Source: Nocardia mexicana NBRC 108244
Lineage (GTDB): Bacteria; Actinomycetota; Actinomycetes; Mycobacteriales; Mycobacteriaceae
Direction of reading: 5' to 3'
Length of the DNA: 64,000 nucleotides
Assembly: GCF_001613165.1 (NCBI RefSeq)
Contig: NZ_BDBV01000066.1
Coordinates: 60,070-124,069 of the forward strand
Part shown: positions 1 to 9,342 of the stretch, piece after piece
How the letters are laid out: the number at the start of each line of letters is the position of its first letter
Position numbering within the stretch: the stretch's first letter is position 1
Made by a program: the position numbers and the translations under genes
Notes under the pieces: generated by a model
Told to the model about the DNA's origin: nothing
The model's database searches: none
Seen by the model: only the letters and a program-made list of their open reading frames with translations

Positions 1-910
1 TCGCGCAGTAGACCACGATGACCCAGATCATCAGCGCCGGACCGCTGTCGAGCAGGGCGAGCAATGCGGGCGGCACCAGGCCGATGAGGAACCCGATATT
101 CGGAATGTAGTTGGTGATGAACGACAGCACCGCCCACAGCATCGGCAGCGGCACCCCCATCCACCAGAGGGCGGCGCCGTCGAACACCGCGACGATGAAC
201 CCGAATACCGTCGACACCATCAGGTATTTGCGGGTTCCGGCCGCGAATGCGGTGAGCGCATAGGAGATTTCGGGCCGAATCTCCGCGACCACGGCCATTT
301 TCCGGCGCATGCTCATGCCGTCGATCGCCATGAACATCAGCAGCGCCGCGAGGAAGAACAGATTCGACAGCACCCCGATGAGGTTTCGCAGCGCGCTCTC
401 CAGCATGCCGACGACATTGTTCATGTCGAATCCGCTGAGCATGTTGTGGATCTGATCGGTATTCACCCCCGCGTCGGACAATGCCGAGCGAATGCCCGAA
501 AGCAGGTCGCTCACCCGGTCGCTGTACTGGGGAAGTTCGGTGGCCAGCTGTGCCGCCGACAGGATCAGCGCACCGAGCAGCAGGATCAGGATCAACCAGA
601 CCGCCAGCAGCGCCAGCACCATGCCGAGCCACGCCGGCAGGCCGCGGCGCTGTGCCCATCGCTGCAGCGGCTGGACCGCCACGGTGAGCATGAGAGCCAG
701 GAATGTCGGCGCCAGCACCTCGGAGAATGCCTTGATACCGCCGATGGCGATCACCGCCGCCGCGATCGCGAGCACCACGATCAACCCGCGCGGAATCGCC
801 CACGCACCGGCCGTCGCGGCCGGCGGCGCCACCTTCCCCGGCGGAGCCTTCCGGCTCGATCGCACCCGCACGGCGGCGACTGTAACCGCGTCCGCGCAGC
901 GACTCTTCAC
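1..910 (-). CDS. AI-2E family transporter (permease), C-terminus cut by window edge
   Basis: The open frame runs leftward from a GTG at 910 off the start of the window, giving about 303 N-terminal residues. After a basic, Pro/Ala-rich cytoplasmic head of about 35 residues come paired hydrophobic segments (IVVLAIAAAVIAIGG, then a long Leu/Ile-rich helix), a soluble middle region with a conserved LSGI-type amphipathic stretch, and more helices containing NYIPNIGFLIGLVPP and LMIWVIVVYCA. These are hallmarks of the AI-2E/PerM permease family (usually about 350-400 residues). The family exports small molecules or ions; the substrate cannot be told from sequence. A GGAAGG lies immediately before the GTG, so a start slightly further in is possible. 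It is divergent from the LuxR gene at 1050. Confidence 0.85.
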   Translation of the reverse strand, partial: MKSRCADAVTVAAVRVRSSRKAPPGKVAPPAATAGAWAIPRGLIVVLAIAAAVIAIGGIKAFSEVLAPTFLALMLTVAVQPLQRWAQRRGLPAWLGMVLALLAVWLILILLLGALILSAAQLATELPQYSDRVSDLLSGIRSALSDAGVNTDQIHNMLSGFDMNNVVGMLESALRNLIGVLSNLFFLAALLMFMAIDGMSMRRKMAVVAEIRPEISYALTAFAAGTRKYLMVSTVFGFIVAVFDGAALWWMGVPLPMLWAVLSFITNYIPNIGFLIGLVPPALLALLDSGPALMIWVIVVYCA

Positions 911-1049
911 ACCTTCCGGATGAATTCGATCCGATCAAGATTCCATCGCACCCCTCGGCACACAGCAAACCATCGGTATACGTTCGGGAACGGACGGATC
1001 AGACGCACTACATACGCTCGGCCGAAATGGAGAACCTTACGGAGGGGTT

Positions 1050-3674
1050 GTGGTTGCACCAGAACTATCCGCTATCGATTCGGGCGACAACCGTGGCCTC
1101 ACCGCCCACGGAACGACGCATACGCCGCCCGTTCTCCCATTCCCCCCGGTGCGAATAGCCGGGCCGCACGCACGCCTGGACCGCGCCACCCGCACACCCA
1201 ACGGACACACCGCCCTCATTTGCGCACCCGCGGGAACCGGCAAGACCGTCCTGGTGGCCGATTGGGCGCGGCGGCGCTCGGACGTCCGCATCGGCTGGGT
1301 CGGCATCTCCGACATCGCGGCCGAGACCGACCGGCTGTGGCAGGCGGTCGGCGCCGCGCTGGACCTGCCGATTGCCACCGCCGCGCACCGGATCCCGGAC
1401 TCACCGGCGGACGAGCCCGCGGCGATCCTGTCCGCGCTCGCCACCCGCTCGGACCCCGCCGTGCTGATCATCGATGACGCACACCTGATCAGTGATCCGC
1501 TCACGCTGTCCGGTCTCGAACATTTCGTCGAACACGCACCCGGATCCCTCACCATTGTGGTCGTCGGCCGTCACGATCCGCCGCTGCGCTGGCACGCCCT
1601 GGAGATGACCGCACGGCTGACCCGCATCGGACCCCACGACCTCGCCTTCGGCGAGAAGCACACCGCCGAACTGCTCGCGCAGCACGACTGCCGGCTCACC
1701 GGCTCCGAGCTGTCCACCATCCAGGAGATCACCTGCGGCTGGGCCGGGCTCGTCCGGATCGCCGCCATTCACCTGGCCGCGCACACCGGCGACCGGGACA
1801 CCGCGATCGCCGCGCTGGCCCAGGGTCCGCACGCGGTGGCGGATTTCCTGGTCGGCGAGCTTCTCGACGTGGTGTCGCCCGAGGCGCTCGACTTCCTGGT
1901 CGCCACGTCGGTCCCCGATCAGTTCTGCGCCGACCTGGCCGAGGAACTGGTGGGGACGACCGCGTCTCGCACGCTGGACCTGTTGCTGCGCAACAATTTT
2001 CCCCTCGAGGTCGTGGCCCGCGACGGCGTACTCTGGTACACCTACCACCCGATGCTGCGCACCTATCTCCTCGCCGAGTGCGCCCGCACCGATCCCGGCC
2101 GGTCCACCGAACTGCACCGCGCGTGCGCGCACTGGTTCACGACCGCCGGGCTGCTGCCGAACGCGCTGCACCATGTGCTCGCCGAACCCGGTCGTCCCGC
2201 ACTGACGGGGTTCATCCGAGATCACGGACCCCGCATGGTGTTCGAAGGCAACGGTCCGGCCCTGTTCCGGCACCTCGACCATCTGGAGGGCGCCGCCGAC
2301 GACCCGTTCCTCCTGCTGCTGCGCATCGCCGACGCCATCGAACACGCCGATCTCGTCCGGGCATCGGCACTGGCGGACCTCATCGGTGAACGCGCCCACC
2401 GGAACTCGGCATACGCCGCCCCGAACCTGCTGCGCCCCTTCACCGATGCCGTCCGCTGCGATGTCGGTGTCGCGACCGGACGGGTCGCGTCGGGACCACC
2501 GCCGGAATCGCCCGCACCGACGGGACACCCGGACCTCGACTGCTACATCGCCTTACAGACCGCGACAGCGCACACCCTCGCGCCGGGCGCCCCCTCGTGG
2601 GGTGAGCCGGAGCTGCGCCACGCATTGGCGCTGTCGGAGCGGGTCCGGCTGCACCGCCTCACCCTGCACGCGCTCACCCGGCTCGCGCTCGCCGCGGGGC
2701 TCGGCGGCGCGCTCACCGTGATGCGCGAACGCGCCTGCCGGGCCGTCGCTTTCGCCGAGGACCACCATCTGAACGACACCGCGCCGCTCGCCCACGCCCG
2801 CGTCATGGCCGCGCTGATGTCGTATCTGCAGGCCGACGACGAGTGCACGCGTCTGGAAATCCTGCCGCTCGCACGGCGATTGGACGGTTCCACCGCCCCG
2901 GCTCCCGGCTGGCACGCGGAGGTCCTGGCGCGACTGTTCGACTTCGACACGACGCCCGATCGGCACGCCGTCGCCGACACCCTGCGGAGCGAGATGCACC
3001 GCCTGCTCGACGAGGCGCCCCAACCGGCGACGACCGGCGGGCTGCTGGTTCACGTGGCCTGGGCGCTGCTGCGCGTGCGCTGGTGCGAAACCACCCGGCA
3101 GCTGCTCGACCGGGCCGTGGCGGTACTGGGTCCGCGACCCGAAACCACGCTCGTCGAGGCCGCTCTCGCCGACCGCAATCAGCGCTCGGTCGTCACCGTG
3201 GAACTTGTCGAGCCGCTGCTCGAGCGCGACGATCTGCATCCGGTCTCGGCCATCCACGCGCGGCTGCTCTATGCCTCGGCCTGTCATCGGCTCGATCGGC
3301 CCACCGCGACCTACGAGGCGCTGCATCGAGCGCTCGGCCTCGCGTACGCAGACCGACTGGTCCGTCCTTTTCTCGATGTGCCCGGCATATCGGAACTGCT
3401 CGACCAGTTCGTAGGCAGGTTCGGATATCTCGACGATTTCGTCGACCTCGTCCGGCGCCGCTCCCGCACCCGCGGCAATGCCCCGCAGCTGACCAGCACC
3501 GAGACCACGGTGCTGCGCCAACTCCCCTCCGGCATGACCACCCACAGCATCGCCGCCGACATGGGCGTCTCGATCAACACCGTCAAGACCCACCTGCGCG
3601 GCATCTACCACAAGCTCGGTGTCCGGACCCGCGCCGACGCGATCACCCACGCCCGCACCCTCGGCCTGATCTGA
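1050..3674 (+). CDS. Large ATP-binding LuxR-family regulator (LAL/MalT-like)
   Basis: A protein of 874 residues with the layout of LAL regulators. A Walker A loop (APAGTGKT, about residues 59-66) and a Walker B strand (VLIIDDAHLI, about 140) form an NTPase module. A long helical TPR-like middle and a C-terminal LuxR helix-turn-helix (LTSTETTVLRQL...INTVKTHLRGIYHKLGV, about residues 810-870) follow. Such proteins bind ATP plus an effector and activate nearby or distant promoters; the effector is unknown. The GTG start follows GGAGGGG by only two bases, which is tight, but no better start was seen. It is divergently transcribed from the AI-2E permease, so it may regulate that gene (inference). 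Confidence 0.9.
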   Translation: MVAPELSAIDSGDNRGLTAHGTTHTPPVLPFPPVRIAGPHARLDRATRTPNGHTALICAPAGTGKTVLVADWARRRSDVRIGWVGISDIAAETDRLWQAVGAALDLPIATAAHRIPDSPADEPAAILSALATRSDPAVLIIDDAHLISDPLTLSGLEHFVEHAPGSLTIVVVGRHDPPLRWHALEMTARLTRIGPHDLAFGEKHTAELLAQHDCRLTGSELSTIQEITCGWAGLVRIAAIHLAAHTGDRDTAIAALAQGPHAVADFLVGELLDVVSPEALDFLVATSVPDQFCADLAEELVGTTASRTLDLLLRNNFPLEVVARDGVLWYTYHPMLRTYLLAECARTDPGRSTELHRACAHWFTTAGLLPNALHHVLAEPGRPALTGFIRDHGPRMVFEGNGPALFRHLDHLEGAADDPFLLLLRIADAIEHADLVRASALADLIGERAHRNSAYAAPNLLRPFTDAVRCDVGVATGRVASGPPPESPAPTGHPDLDCYIALQTATAHTLAPGAPSWGEPELRHALALSERVRLHRLTLHALTRLALAAGLGGALTVMRERACRAVAFAEDHHLNDTAPLAHARVMAALMSYLQADDECTRLEILPLARRLDGSTAPAPGWHAEVLARLFDFDTTPDRHAVADTLRSEMHRLLDEAPQPATTGGLLVHVAWALLRVRWCETTRQLLDRAVAVLGPRPETTLVEAALADRNQRSVVTVELVEPLLERDDLHPVSAIHARLLYASACHRLDRPTATYEALHRALGLAYADRLVRPFLDVPGISELLDQFVGRFGYLDDFVDLVRRRSRTRGNAPQLTSTETTVLRQLPSGMTTHSIAADMGVSINTVKTHLRGIYHKLGVRTRADAITHARTLGLI

Positions 3675-3732
3675 ACCCGTTTCACCCCAATCGGATGAAG
3701 CGCGCGGCGCGCGGACTCGCGACGATCGGGCC

Positions 3733-4152
3733 ATGGCGAACGACGGTCTGGGCCCGGTGGAACTGACGGTGCTGACATTTCCCGGCAGGCGGATCGCCGA
3801 ACCGGTGGTCGACGCCCTGCGGGACGTGGTCGACCGCGGTGACGCGACGATCATCGACCTGGTCTATCTCACCAAGGACGGGTCCGGCGACGTGGTCCAG
3901 GTCGAGGTCGACGAATCCCTGCACGAGGCCGGGCTCGCCGACCTGACCGTCGACCCGCGCGGGCTGGTCAGCGACGAGGACCTGGACGTGGTCCGCGAGT
4001 CGATGGCACCCGGCACCTCGGCCGTCGTCGTGGTCTACGAGCAGACCTGGGCCCGCCGGCTCGCCGGAACCATCGCGGCCGCGGGCGGCGAACTCGCCCT
4101 GCACGTGCAGATCCCCCGCGACGCCGTCGAAGCGGCACTCGCCGCACCCTGA
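3733..4152 (+). CDS. DUF6325 (DUF1269-like) family protein
   Basis: A soluble protein of 139 residues with alternating strands and helices (ELTVLTFPG, TIIDLVYLTKD, SAVVVVYEQTWARRLAGTIAAAGGELALHVQIP). This matches the small actinobacterial family called DUF6325, related to DUF1269. Its biochemical role is not established. It heads a compact run with two SHOCT-domain proteins (next start 16 bp after this stop), an arrangement common for this family, so the three are probably one operon acting at or near the membrane. Confidence 0.75.
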   Translation: MANDGLGPVELTVLTFPGRRIAEPVVDALRDVVDRGDATIIDLVYLTKDGSGDVVQVEVDESLHEAGLADLTVDPRGLVSDEDLDVVRESMAPGTSAVVVVYEQTWARRLAGTIAAAGGELALHVQIPRDAVEAALAAP

Positions 4153-4167
4153 GAAAGGAACCGCCCC

Positions 4168-4473
4168 ATGGTGTTTCGAGCAGGACGCATCGGCAGGCCC
4201 GGCCTCCTCGGCACGATCGCGCGCACCGCCGTCGTAGCGGGAACCGCCAGCGCGACCGCCAACGCCGTCAACCGGCGCTCCCAGCAGCGCGCCGCCGAAC
4301 AGCAGGCCTATGCGCAACAGCAGCAGCCGCAGTACCCGCCGCCGCAACCGGCGCCCGCGCCGTCCGAGGAGGGCCTGGTCGAGAAGCTGGAGCGCCTCGG
4401 CAGGCTGCACACCTCCGGTGTGCTGTCGGATCAGGAATTCGCGGCCGCGAAGGCTCAACTGCTCGAATCATGA
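4168..4473 (+). CDS. SHOCT-domain protein
   Basis: 101 residues. A short N-terminal Gly/Ala-rich helix (GTIARTAVVAGTASATANAV) precedes a Gln/Pro-rich linker (residues about 45-65). A C-terminal SHOCT motif follows, with the usual pattern LVEKLERLGRLHTSGVLSDQEF then AAKAQLLES. SHOCT is a short oligomerisation motif found at the end of many bacterial membrane-associated proteins. AAAGGA-type purines (GAGAAAGGAACC) lie ahead of the ATG. It is second gene of the DUF6325 operon. Confidence 0.75.
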   Translation: MVFRAGRIGRPGLLGTIARTAVVAGTASATANAVNRRSQQRAAEQQAYAQQQQPQYPPPQPAPAPSEEGLVEKLERLGRLHTSGVLSDQEFAAAKAQLLES

Positions 4474-4523
4474 AGTCCGGCAACTGCACTCGCAGTGCCG
4501 ACCCGAGAGTATCGAGGTGAATC

Positions 4524-4898
4524 ATGTCGGTGTGGGAAGCGCTCTGGCTCATCGTGGTGAGTTTCGCGTTCGTCGCCTATCTGCTGATGCTGTTCTACAT
4601 CATCGGCGACCTGTTCCGGGACAAGGAGACCTCCGGCTGGGTCAAGGCCGTCTGGATCGTGTTCCTGTTCGTGCTGCCGCTGCTCACCGCGCTCGTCTAT
4701 CTGCTGGTCCGCGGGCGCGGCATGGCCGAACGCACCACCACCGCCGTGCGGGAGGCGCAGTCGGCGGAGCAGGACTACATCCGCACGGCCGCCGGGACCA
4801 ACTCCGCGGCCCAGATCGCCGACGCCAAGAAGCTGCTGGACGACGGCACGATCTCCGCGGAGGAATTCGAGCGGCTGAAGCACAAGGCGCTCGCCTGA
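4524..4898 (+). CDS. Membrane protein with PLDc_N and SHOCT domains
   Basis: 124 residues. Two transmembrane helices (LWLIVVSFAFVAYLLMLFYIIGDLF and KAVWIVFLFVLPLLTALVYLLV) make a PLDc_N-type hairpin. A C-terminal SHOCT motif follows (IADAKKLLDDGTISAEEFERLKHKALA). These proteins are common in actinobacteria beside DUF6325; the function is unknown. The pairing of two SHOCT proteins suggests they interact through this motif (inference). Confidence 0.8.
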   Translation: MSVWEALWLIVVSFAFVAYLLMLFYIIGDLFRDKETSGWVKAVWIVFLFVLPLLTALVYLLVRGRGMAERTTTAVREAQSAEQDYIRTAAGTNSAAQIADAKKLLDDGTISAEEFERLKHKALA

Positions 4899-4946
4899 CC
4901 CCGCCGGTCCCGTGAAGCAGCCCGACAGCTCCGAAACGAGGCACTC

Positions 4947-6773
4947 ATGACCGCATCGCTGGATTTCGACGACAACACCGACTTCGAAGACGCCGCAAGG
5001 GGATTCGTCACGGCGCTCGATCCCGCCGTCATCACCGCCGCCGACGGGCGCACGGTGTGGGACGGCGAGGCCTACCGCTTCCTCGACGCCGACTGCCCGC
5101 CCACGGCGAACCCCAGCCTCTGGCGGCAGGCGCAGCTGTGCAACAAACAGGGCCTGTTCGAGGTCGCCGAGGGCATCTATCAGGTGCGCAACCTCGACCT
5201 GTCGAATATGACCGTCATCGAGGGCGACCAGGGCGTCATCGTCATCGACCCGCTGATCTCGGCCGAATGCGCGGCCGCCGCCCTGGCACTGTATCGCGGC
5301 CACCGCGGGGACCGCCCGGTCACCGGCGTCATCTACACGCACTCGCACGCCGACCACTTCGGCGGCGTGCGCGGCGTGATTCCCGAAGGGCACGAACCGG
5401 TTCCGATCCTCGCGCCCGCGGGCTTCCTCGAACACGCCGTGAGTGAGAACGTCTATGCCGGAAACGCGATGACCCGCCGCGCGATCTTCATGTACGGCGG
5501 CGCACTCGCGAAAGGCCCGGACGGGCAGATCGGCTGCGGGCTCGGCATGACCACCTCCCTCGGCAGCATCGGCCTCGTGCCGCCCACGGTCGACATCACC
5601 GAGACCGGGCAGGAGGAGAAGATCGACGGCGTCAGCATGGTCTTCCAGCTCACCCCGGGCACCGAGGCGCCGGCCGAGATGAACTTCCTGTTCCCCGACC
5701 GGCGGGCATTGTGCATGGCGGAGAACGCGACTCACAACATGCACAACGTGCTCACGCTGCGCGGTGCCCTGGTCCGCGACTCCCGCATCTGGGCGCATTA
5801 CCTCGACGAGGCCATCGCGCTGTTCTCCGACAAGGCCGACGTCGCCTTCGCCTCCCACCACTGGCCCACCTGGGGCGCCGACCGCTGGACCGCCTGGCTG
5901 GCCGGACAGCGAGATATGTACGCCTACATGCACGATCAGACCCTGCGGCTGATCAATCAGGGCCACACCGGAGCCGAGATCGCCGAGGAGCTCGAGTTCC
6001 CGCCCGAACTCGACCGGCTGTGGGCCAACCGCGGCTACTACGGATCGACCAGCCACAACACCAAGGCGGTCTACCAGCGCTACATGGGCTGGTTCGACGG
6101 CAACCCCGCGCACCTGTGGGAGCATCCCCCGGTCGAGCAGGCGAAGCGCTACGTCGCCGACTACGGCGGCGTCGACGCCGTCGTCGCCAAGGGGCGCGCC
6201 TACGCCGACCAGGGCGATCTCCGGTTCGCGGCCACACTGCTCAATCACGCCGTCTTCGCCGAGCCCGCGCACGGCGGCGCCAAGGACGCCTTGGCCGGGG
6301 TGTACGAGCAGCTCGGGTACGGCGCCGAAAACGGCCCGTGGCGCAACTTCTATCTCGTCGGCGCCCAGGAACTGCGGCACGGCACCACCCCGGCCGCCCT
6401 GGACACCACCAATCCGGAGACGCTGTCGGCACTGACCATCGACATGCTCATCGACTCACTTGCCGTGCGCGTCAACGGACCTCGCGCCGCCGAGGCCGGA
6501 AACCTCACCATGGACTGGGATCTCACCGACCAGGGCCGCATAGTCCGCCTCACCCTCTCCCACGGCGCCCTCACCCACCGCACCCACACCACGAAGGCGC
6601 CCCTCCGAGGCGCCGCCGACCTGACCCTCCACCTCACCAAACCCCAACTCCTGCAAACCCTTACGGGCGCCGGACTGGACGGCATCGCCATGGACGGCGA
6701 CCCCCGCGTCCTCGAAACCCTCACCAACCTCCTCGACACCCCCGACCCCCACTTCCACATAATCGAACCCTGA
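4947..6773 (+). CDS. Alkyl sulfatase (SdsA1/BDS1-like metallo-beta-lactamase fold)
   Basis: 608 residues. The metallo-beta-lactamase zinc motif THSHADHFGG (about residues 131-140) is followed by the alkylsulfatase features: ENATHNMHN (about 260), a helical dimerisation region and a C-terminal SCP2-like domain (AALDTTNPETLSALTIDMLIDSLAVRVNG onward). Characterised members hydrolyse primary alkyl sulfates such as SDS to alcohol and sulfate using two zinc ions. The bacterial SdsA1 is exported; no signal peptide is seen here, so this is probably cytoplasmic. It begins 48 bp after the SHOCT membrane gene on the same strand and may be co-transcribed. Confidence 0.9.
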   Translation: MTASLDFDDNTDFEDAARGFVTALDPAVITAADGRTVWDGEAYRFLDADCPPTANPSLWRQAQLCNKQGLFEVAEGIYQVRNLDLSNMTVIEGDQGVIVIDPLISAECAAAALALYRGHRGDRPVTGVIYTHSHADHFGGVRGVIPEGHEPVPILAPAGFLEHAVSENVYAGNAMTRRAIFMYGGALAKGPDGQIGCGLGMTTSLGSIGLVPPTVDITETGQEEKIDGVSMVFQLTPGTEAPAEMNFLFPDRRALCMAENATHNMHNVLTLRGALVRDSRIWAHYLDEAIALFSDKADVAFASHHWPTWGADRWTAWLAGQRDMYAYMHDQTLRLINQGHTGAEIAEELEFPPELDRLWANRGYYGSTSHNTKAVYQRYMGWFDGNPAHLWEHPPVEQAKRYVADYGGVDAVVAKGRAYADQGDLRFAATLLNHAVFAEPAHGGAKDALAGVYEQLGYGAENGPWRNFYLVGAQELRHGTTPAALDTTNPETLSALTIDMLIDSLAVRVNGPRAAEAGNLTMDWDLTDQGRIVRLTLSHGALTHRTHTTKAPLRGAADLTLHLTKPQLLQTLTGAGLDGIAMDGDPRVLETLTNLLDTPDPHFHIIEP

Positions 6774-6977
6774 GGCAGCGGTTTGGTGCGGCCACCCCTC
6801 CGTCTCCTCCGCCCGCAACCCGGACCCGGCCGATGGACGCGGGACATTCGCTGATGCCGCGGCCCGCGCATTGATTGGGCATCCAAACCGGTTGTCCGAC
6901 AACGGTTGCCAATGCAATGATCTGCCGAATATAGAGGGTTGGTGCGTGGTCTGGGATCGATTTCGCAGACGGTGGGC

Positions 6978-7937
6978 TCACAGGATGATGACGGTCCGTT
7001 CACCGGGCGCGTCGTGATGTGTCCATGCTTTTTCGACCTCGGCCAGCGGGACCGGGCGCGGGCGCACCGATAGTCCGCCGGAGGCGATCGCCTCGGCGAC
7101 TTCGCGGAGTACCTGATTCAGGGCCTCCTGGGTGATCGAGCCGAATCCGCTGCCCAGGATGCGGAAGGCGTTGGAACGCAGCGCATGCCCGGACAGGGTG
7201 ATCTCCGGGCCGCCCATGCCGCCGATCTGCACCCAGTCGAGCAACCGGGTGTGTTGAGTGCGGGCGCCGAGGACGGCTTGCATGGCCAGTTGGGTCGGCG
7301 GACCCCACAGGTAGTCCAGGACGACGTCGACCTCGGCCGCTGCCGCAGCAAGCGCTGCCGAGGTCCGGTCCTGCTCGGCGGTGAGCGCAACCACCTCGTC
7401 GGCGTGGGATTTCAACTCGTCCAAGCGGTCACGATTGCGGCCCGCGGCCACGATCTTGTCCGCGCCGAGATGACGGGCGACCTGCACGGCCATCGATCCA
7501 GCGTTACCGGTGGCACCCAGTACCAGCACCGACTTACCCGGTTCGAAAGGTACGCGGGTGCGCAGCGCACCCCACGAGGACATGGCCGGGTTCATCGTGG
7601 CGGCCACCACCGCGGGATCCGCACCGGCCGGTACGGGAATCGCCGCACCCGGGTCGATCAGCAGACGCTGCGCGAGCGTGCCCGCCCCCATCGGCATGAC
7701 GTAGGCCAGGCTCCCATCGGTCCGGCGCACCACGGCGTCGGCTCCCGCCAAGGCCGGTAACTCGGTGGGGCTGGTGTAGTGCTTACCCGCGGCGATGCCC
7801 TTCGTGGCCGGGTGCACTCCGACGGCGAGCACATCCACCACCTCACGGCCGGACTCGGGCTCCGGCGCCGGAATCGACCGGTAGCGCGGCGGCTCATCGA
7901 ACGACTCCACGAGCGCGGCGTCGACCATGCCTGTCAT
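6978..7937 (-). CDS. Quinone oxidoreductase-like MDR-family NAD(P)H dehydrogenase
   Basis: 319 residues of the medium-chain dehydrogenase/reductase superfamily. An N-terminal GroES-like barrel is followed by a Rossmann domain with a GATGNAGSMAVQ nucleotide loop (about residues 142-153) and a C-terminal return (VPLAEVEKAWTHHDAPGERTVI). The structural and catalytic zinc ligands of alcohol dehydrogenases are absent, as in quinone/enone reductases of this family. The substrate is unknown. The start is supported by GGAGGAG 8 bases ahead of the ATG. It converges on the alkylsulfatase gene; no terminator hairpin was seen in the 204-bp gap. Confidence 0.85.
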   Translation of the reverse strand: MTGMVDAALVESFDEPPRYRSIPAPEPESGREVVDVLAVGVHPATKGIAAGKHYTSPTELPALAGADAVVRRTDGSLAYVMPMGAGTLAQRLLIDPGAAIPVPAGADPAVVAATMNPAMSSWGALRTRVPFEPGKSVLVLGATGNAGSMAVQVARHLGADKIVAAGRNRDRLDELKSHADEVVALTAEQDRTSAALAAAAAEVDVVLDYLWGPPTQLAMQAVLGARTQHTRLLDWVQIGGMGGPEITLSGHALRSNAFRILGSGFGSITQEALNQVLREVAEAIASGGLSVRPRPVPLAEVEKAWTHHDAPGERTVIIL

Positions 7938-8247
7938 GCGGCTCCTCCGTTTCCTGCGAGCACACTCTCGAGACCGATACCTCTCCGGAGTTCCGACGGT
8001 AATTGCGGTCGAACAGGTCCGATGTCCGCCGCGCCGAGGAGTCTGTGCTCGGCAACGAACACTCGATCACGCGGGCTCCCGAGATGTCCGGTATCCGGAA
8101 CCCGGATCTGTCTGTGACTCAGAGCGCCGCTCGGGCCTATCTCGCCGACGACAGCCGCGCCCAGGCACCGACCACAGGAACGGTATTCACCTGAGCGAGA
8201 ACGGATGTCGTGGGCTGCTGCCACGGCGTCTCAGGATCGACAGTACT
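7938..8247. other. Intergenic region without a supportable gene
   Basis: About 310 bases upstream of the quinone-oxidoreductase-like gene and downstream of the anchored hypothetical gene (both minus strand). It should hold the promoter of the former. I saw no RNA gene, strong hairpin or recognisable gene remnant; the short open frames here have no initiation signals. Confidence 0.5.
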
Positions 8248-8844
8248 TCAGTCGTGCTTCGGTTCCCAGATGACGCCGACCACGCGCACGTCGGTGGCCG
8301 GATCTTCCTTGCCCTTCGTCCAAATGAACTGCACACGTCCGACTCGGGTATCACCGGTCTTGATGCATAAGGCCGACCCTGTCGGCAGATCTTTCCAGTC
8401 CCGCGATTGGATGTTGTAATTCGCGGTGGCGCAGGTCGAATAGCTCGGACTGGCGACCGACGCGAAGCTGGCACCATCGCCAGCAGATACGCCGAAGCTG
8501 GGGTCGACAGTGATGGTGACGCTCGAACCTGCCGGGTTTCTGACCCAGAACGAATTGAAGCTGAAGATCGACACGCCCCAGGGGCTGGAACCGCCCATCG
8601 ACAGCGTGTCGCTGCTGTGGATCGGCGGCTCGCTGTCCGCAGGCGGAACCGGGACCGGCGTGGTTGACGACTGTTGCGCGTCAGGCTGCGGGGCCGCGGC
8701 GGATGTTGTGGCCCAAGGCACCACGGTGGTCGGCGGTGGTGACGTGGTATCCGAACTCGTCGAGCACTGAACGGCGGCAGTGAGGACCGATACCGGTATC
8801 GCAACGATCGCGGCAACGGCGCCGATCTTCTGCCAGTCGGCCAT
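8248..8844 (-). CDS. Hypothetical membrane-anchored or secreted protein
   Basis: A protein of about 198 residues, starting MADWQKIGAV. One hydrophobic helix (IGAVAAIVAIPVSVLTAAVQC) is followed by a Ser/Thr/Pro/Ala-rich linker (about residues 30-75), typical of an extracytoplasmic stalk. A globular beta-rich domain follows with two Cys (STCATANYN and SALCIKTG) that could form a disulfide. The AVQC sequence is not a proper lipobox, so lipidation is doubtful. The ATG at 8844 was chosen because a GGGGGG run lies 6 bases ahead; a start 9 codons upstream lacks one. I do not recognise the family. Confidence 0.65.
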   Translation of the reverse strand: MADWQKIGAVAAIVAIPVSVLTAAVQCSTSSDTTSPPPTTVVPWATTSAAAPQPDAQQSSTTPVPVPPADSEPPIHSSDTLSMGGSSPWGVSIFSFNSFWVRNPAGSSVTITVDPSFGVSAGDGASFASVASPSYSTCATANYNIQSRDWKDLPTGSALCIKTGDTRVGRVQFIWTKGKEDPATDVRVVGVIWEPKHD

Positions 8845-8979
8845 CGTTGCCCCCCTTTGGAATACCGGCACGCCCGCTCCGGCAACAACCTAACCGAAAC
8901 CAGCCGTCGAGGCACGGCAACTCGACCCGGACACGTTCGGCCATCTGCCGGAAGTCCGACGCACTGGACGAGCCAATAC

Positions 8980-8995
8980 TCGAACATATGTTCTA
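8980..8995. promoter_or_regulatory. Probable LexA (SOS) box
   Basis: TCGAACATATGTTCTA matches the mycobacterial/actinobacterial SOS consensus TCGAAC-N4-GTTCGA at 11 of 12 fixed positions. It lies 14 bp before the GTG of the truncated DUF222 gene, a position where LexA would block transcription. In M. tuberculosis several 13E12-family genes are reported to carry such boxes, which fits the neighbour. Confidence 0.7.
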
Positions 8996-9008
8996 TCTTT
9001 GAGGTAGA

Positions 9009-9335
9009 GTGCGTCGGGTGAACACACATTCGACTGCACTGGCACCGGATGCTCCGGCACGGAGATGGTCGGAACTGGCCGATGTCGACTTGCTGCGTAC
9101 CCTCGTCGAGACCGAACGCCGCCGGCGGCGCCTGGGTGCGGCCATGGTCGCGGCCGTCGCCGAGGCCGAGCGCCGCGGCCTCGCCGCCGACACCGGCTAC
9201 CGAGACACGGCGGAGCTATTGAGCGATCTCCTGCGGATCAGCGCCTCCGAGGCCCGCCGACGAATCGAATACGCCGCTCCCCAGGCCCGCTCGCTCTCCA
9301 GAAAGGCGTGGCGAGCGCTGACGACGGCAGGCTGA
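9009..9335 (+). pseudogene. N-terminal fragment of a DUF222 / 13E12-type HNH endonuclease gene
   Basis: 108 residues resembling only the start of DUF222 proteins (LADVDLLRTLVETERRRRRLGAAMVAAVAEAERRGLAADTGYRDTAELLSDLLRISASEARRRI). Full-length family members are about 400-500 residues with a C-terminal HNH nuclease. Here the frame stops just past the first helical bundle and runs into the opposing kinase-like gene 8 bp later, so the remainder is deleted. GAGG precedes the GTG. Still possibly transcribed from the SOS-box promoter, but the nuclease domain is gone. Confidence 0.7.
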
Positions 9336-9342
9336 GGCCGGG

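Noticed and set aside
2553..3854. Large antisense frames inside the LuxR regulator gene
   Set aside because: They follow the third-position G+C bias of the real gene on the other strand and show no recognisable domain.
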